From an uncultured Pelagibacteraceae bacterium (GTDB taxonomy: Bacteria > Pseudomonadota > Alphaproteobacteria > Pelagibacterales > Pelagibacteraceae), in assembly GCA_902571135.1 (NCBI GenBank), contig CACGAU010000005.1:1-64000 (forward strand): DNA of 64,000 nucleotides, given 5' to 3'. Under the pieces are notes generated by a model. That model was not told where the DNA came from and did no database searches. It saw only the letters and a program-made list of their open reading frames with translations. The position numbers and the translations under genes are program-made. Of the stretch, positions 9,490 to 19,640 are shown in pieces. How positions within the stretch are numbered: position 1 is the stretch's first letter; every line of letters begins with the position of its first letter.

Positions 9490-12360
9490 TTATGCTGCAT
9501 CTTCTTTAAACTCATCCATACTTGGACAAGTACAAAAAATATTTTTATCTCCATATACGTTATCAACTCTTGCAACTGGAGGCCAAAATTTATTTGCTTT
9601 TAAGAATTTTGCTGGATATGCAGCTTGCTCTCTTGAATATTTATGATTCCATTCATCCGAAGCTAATTCAATATCTGTATGAGGTGCATTTTTAATTGGA
9701 TTATCAACTTTATCAGATTTTCCTGATTTGATCATATCTATTTCTGATTTAATGCTAATCAAAGTATCACAAAATCTATCTAGTTCAGACAAGCTTTCAC
9801 TTTCGGTTGGTTCAATCATCATTGTGCCTGCTACTGGCCATGACATTGTTGGTGCATGAAAACCATAATCGATCAATCTTTTAGCTATATCTTCTTCGGT
9901 GATCCCTGTTTCAGTTTTAATAGATCGAATATCAATAATACATTCATGAGCTACATTTCCGTTTGAACCTTTATAAAGAATTGGGTAATGATCTTTAAGT
10001 CTATGAGCTATATAATTTGCATTTAATATTGCAACTTGAGTAGCTAATTTTAAACCTTCAGAACCCATCATTTTAATATACATCCAAGAAATTGATAAAA
10101 TACTTGAGCTTCCCCAAGGTGCTGCTGAAACTGCTCCTATTCCTGTAGCAGGTCCACAGTCTTTAACAACCGGATGATTAGGTAGATAAACTTGTAAATG
10201 TCTTTTACATGCGATTGGTCCCATTCCTGGTCCTCCACCACCATGTGGAATACAGAATGTTTTGTGCAAGTTTATATGGCAAACATCTGGACCAAAATTT
10301 CCAGGTCTTGCTATACCAACAAGCGCGTTTAAATTTGCACCATCCATATAAACTTGGCCACCGTGTTTATGAATTAACTCACATATATCTGTAATTTTTT
10401 CCTCAAATACTCCGTGAGTAGACGGATAAGTAACCATTAATGCTCCAAGATTTTCAGAATGCATTTCAGCTTTTTTCTTTAAATCTTCAAAATCAACATT
10501 TCCTTCTTTATCACAATCAACAACAACAACTTTCATTCCTACCATTTGTGCGCTAGCAGGATTAGTTCCATGTGCTGAGCTAGGTATTAAACATATATTC
10601 CTGTTTTCTTCACCTCTATCTATATGATACTTTCTAATAACCATTAATCCTGCATACTCCCCTTGAGCACCTGCATTTGGTTGAAGTGAAACACCTGAAA
10701 AACCAGTAATTGATCTAAGCCAATTTTTAAGATCAGTGAATAAATCTCTATATCCTTCCATCTGCTCAATAGGCACAAATGGATGAGGCTCTGCTAATTC
10801 TCTCCACGAAATAGGTATCATTTCTGCAGTAGCGTTTAATTTCATAGTACATGAACCAAGCGCAATCATAGTTCTATTTAAAGCTATATCTTTATCTTCT
10901 AACTTTTTTAAATATCTAAGCATCTCAGTTTCTGAGTGATATGAATTAAAAACAGGATGTTCTAAATATTTTGAAGTTCTTAATAGATTTTTTGGTAAAT
11001 TAGGTAAACTTACTGTTGGGTCTTCTTTTTTAATCGATTCAGCTGCATTAAAAATTTTCAACAATTGATTTACTCTATAAACATTTTTCTTTTCATCAAA
11101 AGAAACTGCCAACATTTCAGAATTTACTCTTCTAATATTTACCTTTTGATCCAAAGCATTTTTATAAATTTGATCAGTTTTATCTTTTGTTACAATTGTA
11201 ACTGTATCAAAGAAATGATCTGAATAAATTTCATATCCAGATTGTTTCAATTTATCTGCAAAATTTTTAGCTAATTGAGAAACTCTCTCAGCAATAGTTT
11301 TTATTCCATCTGGTCCGTGGTAAATGACATATGCAGCTGAAACGATTGCTAATAAAGCTTGGGCGGTACAAATATTACTTGTAGCTTTATCTCTTCTTAT
11401 ATGTTGTTCCCTAGTTTGTAATGACAATCTGTAAGCTTTGTTTCCATGTCTATCAACAGAGACCCCTACAATTCTTCCTGGCATTGATCTTTTGTATTCA
11501 TCTTTTGTTGCAAAGAAGGCTGCATGAGGTCCACCGTAACCCATTGGAATTCCAAATCTTTGAGAACTTCCTACAGCAATATCTGCTCCTAGTTCTCTTG
11601 GTGTTTTTAACTTAGCAAGTGCTAACAAATCACAAGCTAAAATTGCTTTACCATTTTTTTTATGAATTTTACTTATTGCTTCACTAGGATCTTTTATATC
11701 TCCTAACGTTCCTGGATATTGTAATATACCACAAACTAAATCTTCTTTTAATTGATCTAATACTTTATCTTCGTTACCAACAAGTACTTTTAATCCCATT
11801 GGTTCTGCTCTTGTTTGGATTACATCTATTGTTTGTGGATGACAATTTTCTGATACAAAAACTAAATTGTTGTCCTTTTTATTTAATCTATGGCTTAATC
11901 CCATCGCTTCTGCGGCTGCTGTTCCTTCATCTAATAAAGATGCATTTGCTATATCCATTCCTGTGAAATCAACTATCATTTGTTGGAAATTAAGCAGCAT
12001 TTCCAATCTTCCTTGAGCTACCTCAGGCTGATAGGGTGTGTATGAAGTGTACCAACCCGGATTTTCTAAAATATTTCTTAGAATTACATATGGCGTATAA
12101 GTACCGTAGTAACCCATTCCTATGAAGTTAGAGTATATTTGATTTTTTTTTGAAATTGCTTTTAATTTTCTTAATGCTTCATATTCTGAATTAGATTCAC
12201 CAATATTTAATTCATCTTTCAATTGGATTTTTTCTGGAACTGTACTTTTGATTAAATCATCAAGTGATTTATAATTAAGTTCCTTAAGCATTTTATTTTG
12301 ATCTTCATCTGAAGGTCCAATGTGCCTTTTTAAAAAATCTTTTTGAGAATTATGTAACAT
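9490..12360 (-). CDS. gcvP: Glycine dehydrogenase (decarboxylating), P protein
   Basis: 956 aa; RHIGPSDEDQNKMLKEL start; NLHKTFCIPHGGGGPGMGPI PLP-lysine region. Confidence 0.98.
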   Translation of the reverse strand: MLHNSQKDFLKRHIGPSDEDQNKMLKELNYKSLDDLIKSTVPEKIQLKDELNIGESNSEYEALRKLKAISKKNQIYSNFIGMGYYGTYTPYVILRNILENPGWYTSYTPYQPEVAQGRLEMLLNFQQMIVDFTGMDIANASLLDEGTAAAEAMGLSHRLNKKDNNLVFVSENCHPQTIDVIQTRAEPMGLKVLVGNEDKVLDQLKEDLVCGILQYPGTLGDIKDPSEAISKIHKKNGKAILACDLLALAKLKTPRELGADIAVGSSQRFGIPMGYGGPHAAFFATKDEYKRSMPGRIVGVSVDRHGNKAYRLSLQTREQHIRRDKATSNICTAQALLAIVSAAYVIYHGPDGIKTIAERVSQLAKNFADKLKQSGYEIYSDHFFDTVTIVTKDKTDQIYKNALDQKVNIRRVNSEMLAVSFDEKKNVYRVNQLLKIFNAAESIKKEDPTVSLPNLPKNLLRTSKYLEHPVFNSYHSETEMLRYLKKLEDKDIALNRTMIALGSCTMKLNATAEMIPISWRELAEPHPFVPIEQMEGYRDLFTDLKNWLRSITGFSGVSLQPNAGAQGEYAGLMVIRKYHIDRGEENRNICLIPSSAHGTNPASAQMVGMKVVVVDCDKEGNVDFEDLKKKAEMHSENLGALMVTYPSTHGVFEEKITDICELIHKHGGQVYMDGANLNALVGIARPGNFGPDVCHINLHKTFCIPHGGGGPGMGPIACKRHLQVYLPNHPVVKDCGPATGIGAVSAAPWGSSSILSISWMYIKMMGSEGLKLATQVAILNANYIAHRLKDHYPILYKGSNGNVAHECIIDIRSIKTETGITEEDIAKRLIDYGFHAPTMSWPVAGTMMIEPTESESLSELDRFCDTLISIKSEIDMIKSGKSDKVDNPIKNAPHTDIELASDEWNHKYSREQAAYPAKFLKANKFWPPVARVDNVYGDKNIFCTCPSMDEFKEDAA

Positions 12361-12740
12361 TAGCTAGCACTCTCCTTTGCAAATTTATCGTATTCTTCTT
12401 TGTTCATAAGACTATCCATTTCAGATTGATCTTTCATTTTAAGTTTAAAAAACCATGCTGAACCCTCTGGATCTTCATTAATTTTAGAAGGATCATCTAC
12501 AATAGCTTGATTAGTATCTACTACTTCACCACTAACTGGAGTATAAACATCACTAGCAGCTTTCGTAGACTCTACTACTCCTGCAGTACCATCTTTTTCA
12601 ACATTGGACCCTTTTTCAGGAAGTTCTGCAAAAACGATATCACCAAGCATTTCCGTTGCATGCTTTGTAATTCCTATTGTAGCTACATCTCCCTCTAAAG
12701 TAATCCACTCATGTTCTTTTGAAAATTTTACTTCGCTCAT
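12360..12740 (-). CDS. gcvH: Glycine cleavage system H protein
   Basis: [21 protein letters not shown] and [20 protein letters not shown] (lipoyl-lysine motif). Confidence 0.98.
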   Translation of the reverse strand: MSEVKFSKEHEWITLEGDVATIGITKHATEMLGDIVFAELPEKGSNVEKDGTAGVVESTKAASDVYTPVSGEVVDTNQAIVDDPSKINEDPEGSAWFFKLKMKDQSEMDSLMNKEEYDKFAKESAS

Positions 12741-13843
12741 TAATTTACTCCTTTCACATAATTTTTTTTATAAAATGGTAATGCGCAAACATTTGCTGGA
12801 TGTTTTTTCCCTCTTACCTCAAGCAAAATTTTAGTATCAACTTTTGAAAATTCTTTATTAACATAACCCATTGCTATAGGACCATTTACACTTGGTCCAA
12901 ACGTGCCACTAGTTATCTCACCAATTTGTGTATCTGTATCATCAAATATTTTAGTTTTTTCTCTAGCAATCAATCTGCCTTCGGGTTTAATCCCTACTCT
13001 TATTTGGCTTGCTCCATCTTGCATTTGGTTCATAATTTTTTTCGATCCAATAAAACCTCCATTGGATAATCTAGATTTTGAGATTGCCCATCTAAGGTTT
13101 GCCTCAACTGGTGTTTTATTTATATCTAATTCGTGACCATATAAACATAATCCGGCTTCCAATCTCAAGGTATCTCTTGCCCCAAGTCCTATAAGTTGTG
13201 CTCCCTTTTCTATTAAATTTTCAACGAATTTTTCAGCTTTATCGTTAGAAATTGAAATTTCAAATCCATCTTCCCCCGTATAACCTGATCTTGTGACAAA
13301 TAATTTTTGATTATCAGAATCGAACCAATTTCCTGTCATAAAATTTAGTTGATCAACCCCATTTATAATTGAGTTTAAAATTTCAACAGACTTAGGTCCT
13401 TGAATTGCTATCAAAGATCTATTCTTATCTAAATTCATTTTAAATTTCGAACCTAGTAAATTAGATAAAATCTCAAAATCTTTATCTTTACATGCAGCAT
13501 TAAGGATAATTAAATATCCTTCCTCTATTTTAGTAATGATTAAATCATCATAAATTCCAGCATCTTCATTCATTAAAAAACTATACTTAGAGCAGTTTTG
13601 TTTTAAATTTTTTAAATCTAATGGAAAAATTTTTTCTAATTCTTCTGTTAAACTTTCATCACCATATATGAATAGCTGACCCATATGAGATACATCAAAT
13701 ATTCCAGAATGTGATCTTGTGAATTTATGCTCTTCAATAATACCTTTGCTATACTGAATAGGCATTTCATAACCAGCAAATTCAACAAACTTAGCGTTGT
13801 TACTTTGATGAAGTTTATTTAGTGATGTTTTTTTTATTTCCAT
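12740..13843 (-). CDS. gcvT: Glycine cleavage system T protein (aminomethyltransferase)
   Basis: [39 protein letters not shown]. Confidence 0.97.
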   Translation of the reverse strand: MEIKKTSLNKLHQSNNAKFVEFAGYEMPIQYSKGIIEEHKFTRSHSGIFDVSHMGQLFIYGDESLTEELEKIFPLDLKNLKQNCSKYSFLMNEDAGIYDDLIITKIEEGYLIILNAACKDKDFEILSNLLGSKFKMNLDKNRSLIAIQGPKSVEILNSIINGVDQLNFMTGNWFDSDNQKLFVTRSGYTGEDGFEISISNDKAEKFVENLIEKGAQLIGLGARDTLRLEAGLCLYGHELDINKTPVEANLRWAISKSRLSNGGFIGSKKIMNQMQDGASQIRVGIKPEGRLIAREKTKIFDDTDTQIGEITSGTFGPSVNGPIAMGYVNKEFSKVDTKILLEVRGKKHPANVCALPFYKKNYVKGVN

Positions 13844-13860
13844 ATTAACTCTTCTTTGCC

Positions 13861-13996
13861 CCCTCTGTCTTGGTGCCTGAGAGATTTGCTCCGTCGGCGA
13901 GAATAATTCTCTTTCCAGAGTTAATATGTACGGTCCTTTTGCCTGAGAGTTTCCGGGGTGGTTGCTCCTTCGGCGCTACAAAAGTAGTCTCTCCCG
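13861..13996 (-). promoter_or_regulatory. Tandem glycine riboswitch upstream of gcvTHP
   Basis: Minus-strand transcript reads GGGAGAGACU...GCGCCGAAGGAGCAACCACCCCGGAAACUCUCAGGCAAAAGGACCG then ...CGCCGACGGAGCAAAUCUCUCAGGCACCAAGACAGAGG: two copies of the glycine aptamer core (GCCGA-GGAGCAA...CUCUCAGGCA) directly upstream of gcvT. Confidence 0.95.
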
Positions 13997-14036
13997 TATA
14001 TAAATTTATAACACATTTAAAATGTTTATGTGAAAT

Positions 14037-14909
14037 TTATTTAGCTAGTTTTTTAACAAGTAATGGAGACAAAAACTGTATAACTACTGCTGTTATAACT
14101 ACGGCTCCCCCAAAAAGTACAGTAAGTGGCGGATTTTCGTTTGCAAACATCCACGCCCACAAAGGTCCTAGAACAGCTTCAGTTAACATAATGATTCCAA
14201 CAAATGCTGAAGGAGTTGATCTTGCTCCGATAGTTATAAGTATAAAGCCAAGTCCAACTTGAAAAAATCCTGCTATAAAACCTAAAAAAATATCATTTGT
14301 TGAAACTAAAATACTTGGTGACATAAACAAACCTATTAGTGTTGCAAAAATTCCAGCAACCAATTGTAAAGGTATCATGTCGACTTTTGGATATTTTCTT
14401 ATAATTAAAATTAAGATTGCAAACGATATCGGCATAATAAATGCAACTAAGTTTCCAGTCATTTGACCTGGTGTTAGTGAACTTCCCAACATTAAAATGA
14501 TACCAGCTACTGCTGTAATAATGCAAGTTAATGTAATTTTTGAAATTTTTTCTTTTAAAAATACGTAACCAAAAATTGCTAAAAACAAAGCTTGAGTTTG
14601 AATTATAAAGTTTGCATTAGCTACTGTTGTTTCATACATAGCAAATACATAGCTAGCAAATCCAATGGATAAAATTATACCTCCGAATAAACCTGGAATT
14701 CCAGATTTATAAAGAGCACTAAAAATTTTTCCTTTGTAAGTAAAGATTAAAAAAATTGTAATTACTCCAATAAAAAAAAGTGATCTCCAAAATAATATTT
14801 GCCAAAGTGTAGATCCGTCAAAAGACTTAACAATTAAACCTCCAAAACTTAATGCACAAGCTCCTAAAAAAACTAAAAGAGGTCCTGGTATTTTTGATAA
14901 AAAATTCAT
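14037..14909 (-). CDS. EamA/DMT-family transporter
   Basis: About ten hydrophobic segments; LVFLGACALSFGGLIVKSFDGSTLWQILFWRSLFF and repeat-2 MLTEAVLGPLWAWMFANENP. Confidence 0.88.
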   Translation of the reverse strand: MNFLSKIPGPLLVFLGACALSFGGLIVKSFDGSTLWQILFWRSLFFIGVITIFLIFTYKGKIFSALYKSGIPGLFGGIILSIGFASYVFAMYETTVANANFIIQTQALFLAIFGYVFLKEKISKITLTCIITAVAGIILMLGSSLTPGQMTGNLVAFIMPISFAILILIIRKYPKVDMIPLQLVAGIFATLIGLFMSPSILVSTNDIFLGFIAGFFQVGLGFILITIGARSTPSAFVGIIMLTEAVLGPLWAWMFANENPPLTVLFGGAVVITAVVIQFLSPLLVKKLAK

Positions 14910-15853
14910 TAAATTTGTGATAGTAAATTTTGAGTTTCCATTTCATATAACTTAAATAAAGTCTCTGCATCAGATAAATTAATCTCTTTAAATTTTATTT
15001 TTGAACCCGGAGACATCTGTACTAATCGGTCATAATCGACACTAGCCACAACTCCAATTTTTGGATAACCACCAATAGTACCATGATCTGAAAGCATTAT
15101 AATTGGATTTCCGTCTGCCGGTACTTGTATTACACCTTTAATCAAACCCTCTGATTTTATGTTGGTATTCACAATATTATCAATTTTAGGTCCCTCTAGT
15201 CTCATACCCATTCTGTCTGAAAGTTTAGATACTATGAATTCCTTTTCATAAAATATTTTTTTACCTTCTTCAGAAAAGTAATCAAAATTAGTGCCTTTGA
15301 TCACCCTTATGTTTTCTATTTTGGTATTAATGTAATTAGTTTTTTTAATATCCTTGTTTGAATTTATTTTTTTTAAATTAATTCTTTGTCCTGCATCTAA
15401 TCTTTTTCCATCATTAGATCCAATATTTGCTTTCGTATTTATAGAACAACTGTTCCATTGAAATTTTAAATCGAACTCTACGCCTAATGCTAAATATCCA
15501 TAAACTGATTTATTTGTAGATATGATATTTATCTCATCTCCATTTTCAATTTGATAACTTTCGTAACATTTGCCCTCAATTTCAGTATCTTTTTTTTTAA
15601 TTGAAAAAATTACATCCCCAGTGATGGCACAATTAATTTTTTCTCCTGAATATTTTATATGAGGACCTTGATAAGCAAACTCTATCACTGCAGAGTCTAA
15701 ATTATTATTAACAAGTTTATTAGCTATAAGATAATTTCTATTATCCATAGCACCACTAAATGGTATGCCAATATGATAAAGATGATCCCTACCTTTATCT
15801 TGAAAGGTAGTGTTAATCCCAGGTCTAATTATATCTAAATAATTATTGCTCAT
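14909..15853 (-). CDS. pxpC: 5-oxoprolinase subunit C / biotin-dependent carboxyltransferase family
   Basis: DIIRPGINTTFQDKGRDHLYHIGIPFSGAMD, VPADGNPIIMLSDHGTIGGYPKIGVV. Confidence 0.92.
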   Translation of the reverse strand: MSNNYLDIIRPGINTTFQDKGRDHLYHIGIPFSGAMDNRNYLIANKLVNNNLDSAVIEFAYQGPHIKYSGEKINCAITGDVIFSIKKKDTEIEGKCYESYQIENGDEINIISTNKSVYGYLALGVEFDLKFQWNSCSINTKANIGSNDGKRLDAGQRINLKKINSNKDIKKTNYINTKIENIRVIKGTNFDYFSEEGKKIFYEKEFIVSKLSDRMGMRLEGPKIDNIVNTNIKSEGLIKGVIQVPADGNPIIMLSDHGTIGGYPKIGVVASVDYDRLVQMSPGSKIKFKEINLSDAETLFKLYEMETQNLLSQI

Positions 15854-16520
15854 TATAATTTTTATACTGATCTAAAGTAATTTCCTTGAAAATTACTGTA
15901 TCTCCTGGGTTAATTAGATTTGGTTTATCTTCTTTTGAACTATCAAAGACATCCAAAGGTGTGTTTCCTAAAATATTCCATCCACCTGGGCTTTCAAATG
16001 TATAAATGTTTGCAAATTGTTCAGTTAATGCAACAGATCCCTTTGGCACTTTTACTCTTGGAGTCTCTAAACGTTGAGCTCTCATATTCTCATCTAAGTC
16101 ACCAAGAAAAGGCATGCCTGCAATAAACCCTGTCATGTAACAAAAATATTCCTTATTTAAAAAATTCTCTAAAATTTTTTCTCTACTTAATTTTAATATT
16201 TCTCCCAATCTTTTAATGTCCATTGAAAAATTTTCATGACAACAAACTGGTATTTCTAATTTTTTTGAATTTATATCTTTTGAGTCTTGAGCATTAATGT
16301 TTTCAACATAATTTTTTACTTCTTTAAAATTTGTTTTTTTTAGATCATAAGAAATAATTAGTTTATTATAAGAAGGTGTTAAATTATTTATCCCTTCAAA
16401 TTTTTTTTCTTTAATAGTTTTAAAATATTTTATTACTTGTGAATTAATTGATTTATTTACTTCATTACCAAAATCACAGTACAAAGCTGCGTCACCAAGA
16501 TTCGATATATTTTTTATCAT
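15843..16520 (-). CDS. pxpB: 5-oxoprolinase subunit B (KipI-like)
   Basis: FCYMTGFIAGMPFLGDLDENMRAQRLETPRVKVPKGSVALTEQFANIYTFESPGGWNILGNTPL. Confidence 0.92.
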   Translation of the reverse strand: MIKNISNLGDAALYCDFGNEVNKSINSQVIKYFKTIKEKKFEGINNLTPSYNKLIISYDLKKTNFKEVKNYVENINAQDSKDINSKKLEIPVCCHENFSMDIKRLGEILKLSREKILENFLNKEYFCYMTGFIAGMPFLGDLDENMRAQRLETPRVKVPKGSVALTEQFANIYTFESPGGWNILGNTPLDVFDSSKEDKPNLINPGDTVIFKEITLDQYKNYNEQ

Positions 16521-16547
16521 GTCATGTTATACTTAACATTAGAGACT

Positions 16548-17321
16548 ATGGAAATTAATATAAATTGTGATTTGGGTGAAAAATCAAAACATCATTCAAA
16601 TAAGTATGATCCAGACTTGCTAGAAATAGTTAATTCTGCAAATGTAGCATGTGGTTATCATGCTGGTGATGATGAGTCGATGAATCAAGTAGTTCAAATT
16701 TCAAAAAAAAATGGTGTTAGTATTGGAGCGCACCCGTCATTTAATGACCCTGAAAATTTTGGAAGGCAAAGAATGAATCTTCCACCTAATGAGGTAAGGC
16801 AATTGATTATTGATCAATATGAAATTCTTCAAAAAATTGCTCAAGATCATGGAGAGAATGTTACTCACATAAAACCACACGGTGCTTTAAATAATATGGC
16901 TTGCGAGGATATAGATTTAGCTACTACTTTAGCAAAAGTTATAAACGAGATAAGTAAAGATTTAATTTATTTGGTTCCAACAGGATCTAAAATGGAAGAA
17001 GCAGCCAAAAAACTAAACATGCGAATAGCTTGTGAAATATTTGCTGACAGAAATTACGAAGATGATGGCAATTTAGTTTCTAGAAAAAAACCACATGCTC
17101 TTATTACTGATCCAGAAGAAGCTAAAAAACACGTATTAAACATGGTTAAAAATCAGTCGCTTAATTGTCACAGTGGAAAGCAGATACCTTGTGAAATAGA
17201 CTCTGTATGCATACATGGGGATAATGAAAGTTCATTGTCTACTGCAAAATCAATTAGAGAAAATTTAATAGAAAATGGGCTGAAATTAAAACCACTTAAC
17301 CAAATGAAAAAATTTATATGA
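16548..17321 (+). CDS. pxpA: 5-oxoprolinase subunit A (LamB/YcsF family)
   Basis: MEININCDLGEKSKHHSNKYDPDLLEIVNSANVACGYHAGD; start placed at the second Met of the 16524 ORF because family homology begins there. Confidence 0.92.
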   Translation: MEININCDLGEKSKHHSNKYDPDLLEIVNSANVACGYHAGDDESMNQVVQISKKNGVSIGAHPSFNDPENFGRQRMNLPPNEVRQLIIDQYEILQKIAQDHGENVTHIKPHGALNNMACEDIDLATTLAKVINEISKDLIYLVPTGSKMEEAAKKLNMRIACEIFADRNYEDDGNLVSRKKPHALITDPEEAKKHVLNMVKNQSLNCHSGKQIPCEIDSVCIHGDNESSLSTAKSIRENLIENGLKLKPLNQMKKFI

Positions 17322-17803
17322 TCAAAAAAACTTTTTATTTACTTTTGTTTTTAGTTTTTCTATCAACAAATTCTTATTCCGCAGGATCAGACAGCACTAC
17401 GAAAGTAAAATCTGATTACAGTAAGGCTGTAACTTTAATTAAGGCAGCTAAGAAATATGAAAAAAAAGGAAAAATAGAAAAAGCCAATAAGCGATATGAA
17501 AAAGCTCAAGCATTGTTAATCAAATCAAACAAAAAAAAACCACTCCAAGCAGATACTTTAAATTATCTTGGTTTTACAACTAGGAAACTTGGAGATTTTG
17601 AAAATGGAGAAAAGTATTATCTTTTAGGTTTAGAAATTGATCCAAATCACGTTGGTATAAATGAATATTTGGGCGAATTATATGTTGTCACAAATAGATT
17701 AGATTTAGCTAAAGAAAGATTAAAAGTATTAGAAAGTTGTAATTGCGAAGAGTATACAGAGTTAAAAGAAATTATTGATGGAACAAAACAATCAAAATAT
17801 TAA
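17318..17803 (+). CDS. Exported TPR-repeat protein
   Basis: Signal peptide MIKKTFYLLLFLVFLSTNSYSAG followed by TPR-like helices (LNYLGFTTRKLGDFENGEKYYLLGLEIDPNHVGINEYLGELY). Confidence 0.8.
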   Translation: MIKKTFYLLLFLVFLSTNSYSAGSDSTTKVKSDYSKAVTLIKAAKKYEKKGKIEKANKRYEKAQALLIKSNKKKPLQADTLNYLGFTTRKLGDFENGEKYYLLGLEIDPNHVGINEYLGELYVVTNRLDLAKERLKVLESCNCEEYTELKEIIDGTKQSKY

Positions 17804-19110
17804 TTTATATTTTGAACCATTTGTTGAGGCATCCATAATGCAATTTCAGGGAAAATAACAACAAGTATTACTGCAAGTATCATTAATAAAAATAACGGAA
17901 AAGCGCTTCTTGCAATAAATCCCATATCTCTATTTGCCATTCCTTGTAAGACAAATAAATTAAATCCTACAGGTGGCGTGATTTGAGCCATCTCAACTAC
18001 AATAACTAAAAATATTCCAAACCAAATCATGTCAAAACCAGCTTGTCTAATCATTGGTTCAATGATTGCCATTGTTAATACTACTGCCGAAATTCCATCA
18101 AGAAACATCCCGAGAATAATATAAAAAATCATTAAAACAAAAATTAATACATAAGGTGATAGTTCCATGTTTTGTATCCATATAGCTAGATTTCTTGGAA
18201 GACCCGTAAATCCCATTGCTAATGATAAAAATGTAGAGCCAGCTAAAATAAAAGCAATCATACAAGATGTTTTAGTTGCTCCTAACAATGATTGTTTAAA
18301 TGTTTCAATGGTTAAGCTCTTTTGAAAGTAAGATAAAATTAAAGCCCCTACTACACCTAAAGAAGCAGCCTCAGTTGCTGTTGCAACTCCAGTGTATATT
18401 GATCCAATCACAGCTGATATTAAAATAATTACTGGTAACAATTGTTTTGATTTTCTTATTTTTTCTAGAAAGGAAAAATTTTCTACATATCTTGGCATAC
18501 TTTTTTTATTTATTAAAGACCAGATAATCACATAAGACATAAATATAAGTGCAATCATTATCCCTGGAATAATTCCTGCAATAAATAGCTTTGCTATAGA
18601 TTCTTGAACAGTTACCCCATAAATTATTAATATTATTGAAGGAGGAATAAGAAGTCCTAAAGTTCCTGAGCCAGCTAGACTGCCTAACAAAATTTTTTCT
18701 GGGTATTTTCTTTTTCTTAGTTCTGGAATAGACATCTTACCTACTGTTGCAACGGTTGCAGCAGAAGAGCCTGAAATTGCAGCAAAAAGTGCACAACCAA
18801 CAACATTTACATGAATTAATCCACCAGGTAATTTTTGCATCCATGGTGATAGTCCAGCAAATAAATTTTCAGATAACTTGGTCCTAAATAATATTTCACC
18901 CATCCAAACAAATAATGGTAAAGCTGTTAATGTCCATGATGATGAGGTTCCCCATATCGTAGTTGCCATGGCATCGCCTACTGGTCTTGAAGTAAATAAC
19001 ATCATCCCAATTGTTGAAACTCCTATCATGCTTATTGCTACCCAGATGCCAGATCCAAGAAAGAATAAAAGTACACTTATAAAAAATATTATGAGAAATA
19101 TTTCAGTCAT
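17800..19110 (-). CDS. dctM: TRAP transporter large permease (DctM-like)
   Basis: GSGTLGLLIPPSIILIIYGVTVQESIAKLFIAGIIPG, GMFLDGISAVVLT, ITPPVGFNLFVLQG. Confidence 0.93.
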   Translation of the reverse strand: MTEIFLIIFFISVLLFFLGSGIWVAISMIGVSTIGMMLFTSRPVGDAMATTIWGTSSSWTLTALPLFVWMGEILFRTKLSENLFAGLSPWMQKLPGGLIHVNVVGCALFAAISGSSAATVATVGKMSIPELRKRKYPEKILLGSLAGSGTLGLLIPPSIILIIYGVTVQESIAKLFIAGIIPGIMIALIFMSYVIIWSLINKKSMPRYVENFSFLEKIRKSKQLLPVIILISAVIGSIYTGVATATEAASLGVVGALILSYFQKSLTIETFKQSLLGATKTSCMIAFILAGSTFLSLAMGFTGLPRNLAIWIQNMELSPYVLIFVLMIFYIILGMFLDGISAVVLTMAIIEPMIRQAGFDMIWFGIFLVIVVEMAQITPPVGFNLFVLQGMANRDMGFIARSAFPLFLLMILAVILVVIFPEIALWMPQQMVQNIN

Positions 19111-19591
19111 TCTTACTTAAAATTGTTAAAATAAATTTATGTGAAACAGCTATAAAAAAAATTAAAGATCCAATAGCAACACTAGTTTGGGGTATCCAAA
19201 TTAAGATCTCATCTGCGCCTTCACTTCTCTCTTGAAAATCATAAGAGATTAATAACATTTTCCATAAGTAAAAAGACAAATAACCTGAAAAAATTGTTGC
19301 TACAATCAAACACCATATTTCTAAAAATCTTTTAAAAGATGAAGAGGCTTTTTCTAAAAAAAGGGTAATTCGAATATGTCCACCCTCAACAAAAGTAAAC
19401 GCTAACGCATAAAAAGAGGCTGCAGCCATGCAGTAACCTGAGTACTCTGCTAAACCTCTTATGTAAAAACCAAAAATCCTTGAGGAAATTCCAATTAAAA
19501 TAAAAACTGCAACAAGTATTAAAAAAAAAGCAGCTAAATATCCTGAAAATTTATAAAGCTTATTAAGATTATTATTTATTGATTGTAACAT
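19103..19591 (-). CDS. dctQ: TRAP transporter small permease (DctQ-like)
   Basis: Four-TM protein, EYSGYCMAAASFYALAFTFVEGGHIRITLF, immediately upstream of dctM. Confidence 0.88.
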   Translation of the reverse strand: MLQSINNNLNKLYKFSGYLAAFFLILVAVFILIGISSRIFGFYIRGLAEYSGYCMAAASFYALAFTFVEGGHIRITLFLEKASSSFKRFLEIWCLIVATIFSGYLSFYLWKMLLISYDFQERSEGADEILIWIPQTSVAIGSLIFFIAVSHKFILTILSKND

Positions 19592-19596
19592 TTAGT

Positions 19597-19629
19597 AAAA
19601 AGGCCAACTTACTACAAGTTGGCCTTTTT
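19597..19629 (-). terminator. Perfect hairpin between dctP and dctQ (attenuator/terminator-like)
   Basis: Plus strand aaaaaggccaactt-actac-aagttggccttttt: 14-bp perfect stem, 5-nt loop, with a T-tract on the minus transcript; ends about 5 nt before the dctQ start. Confidence 0.85.
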
Positions 19630-19640
19630 TTTAAGACTAT

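Noticed and set aside
10209-10394. Plus-strand ORFs inside gcvP/gcvH/gcvT (10209-10394, 11421-11615, 12507-12698, 12604-12834, 12903-13136)
   Set aside because: Antisense to strongly conserved genes; no family-like motifs; expected by chance.
13870-14262. 130-aa plus-strand ORF across the glycine riboswitch and DMT transporter
   Set aside because: Antisense to the riboswitch and a conserved transporter.
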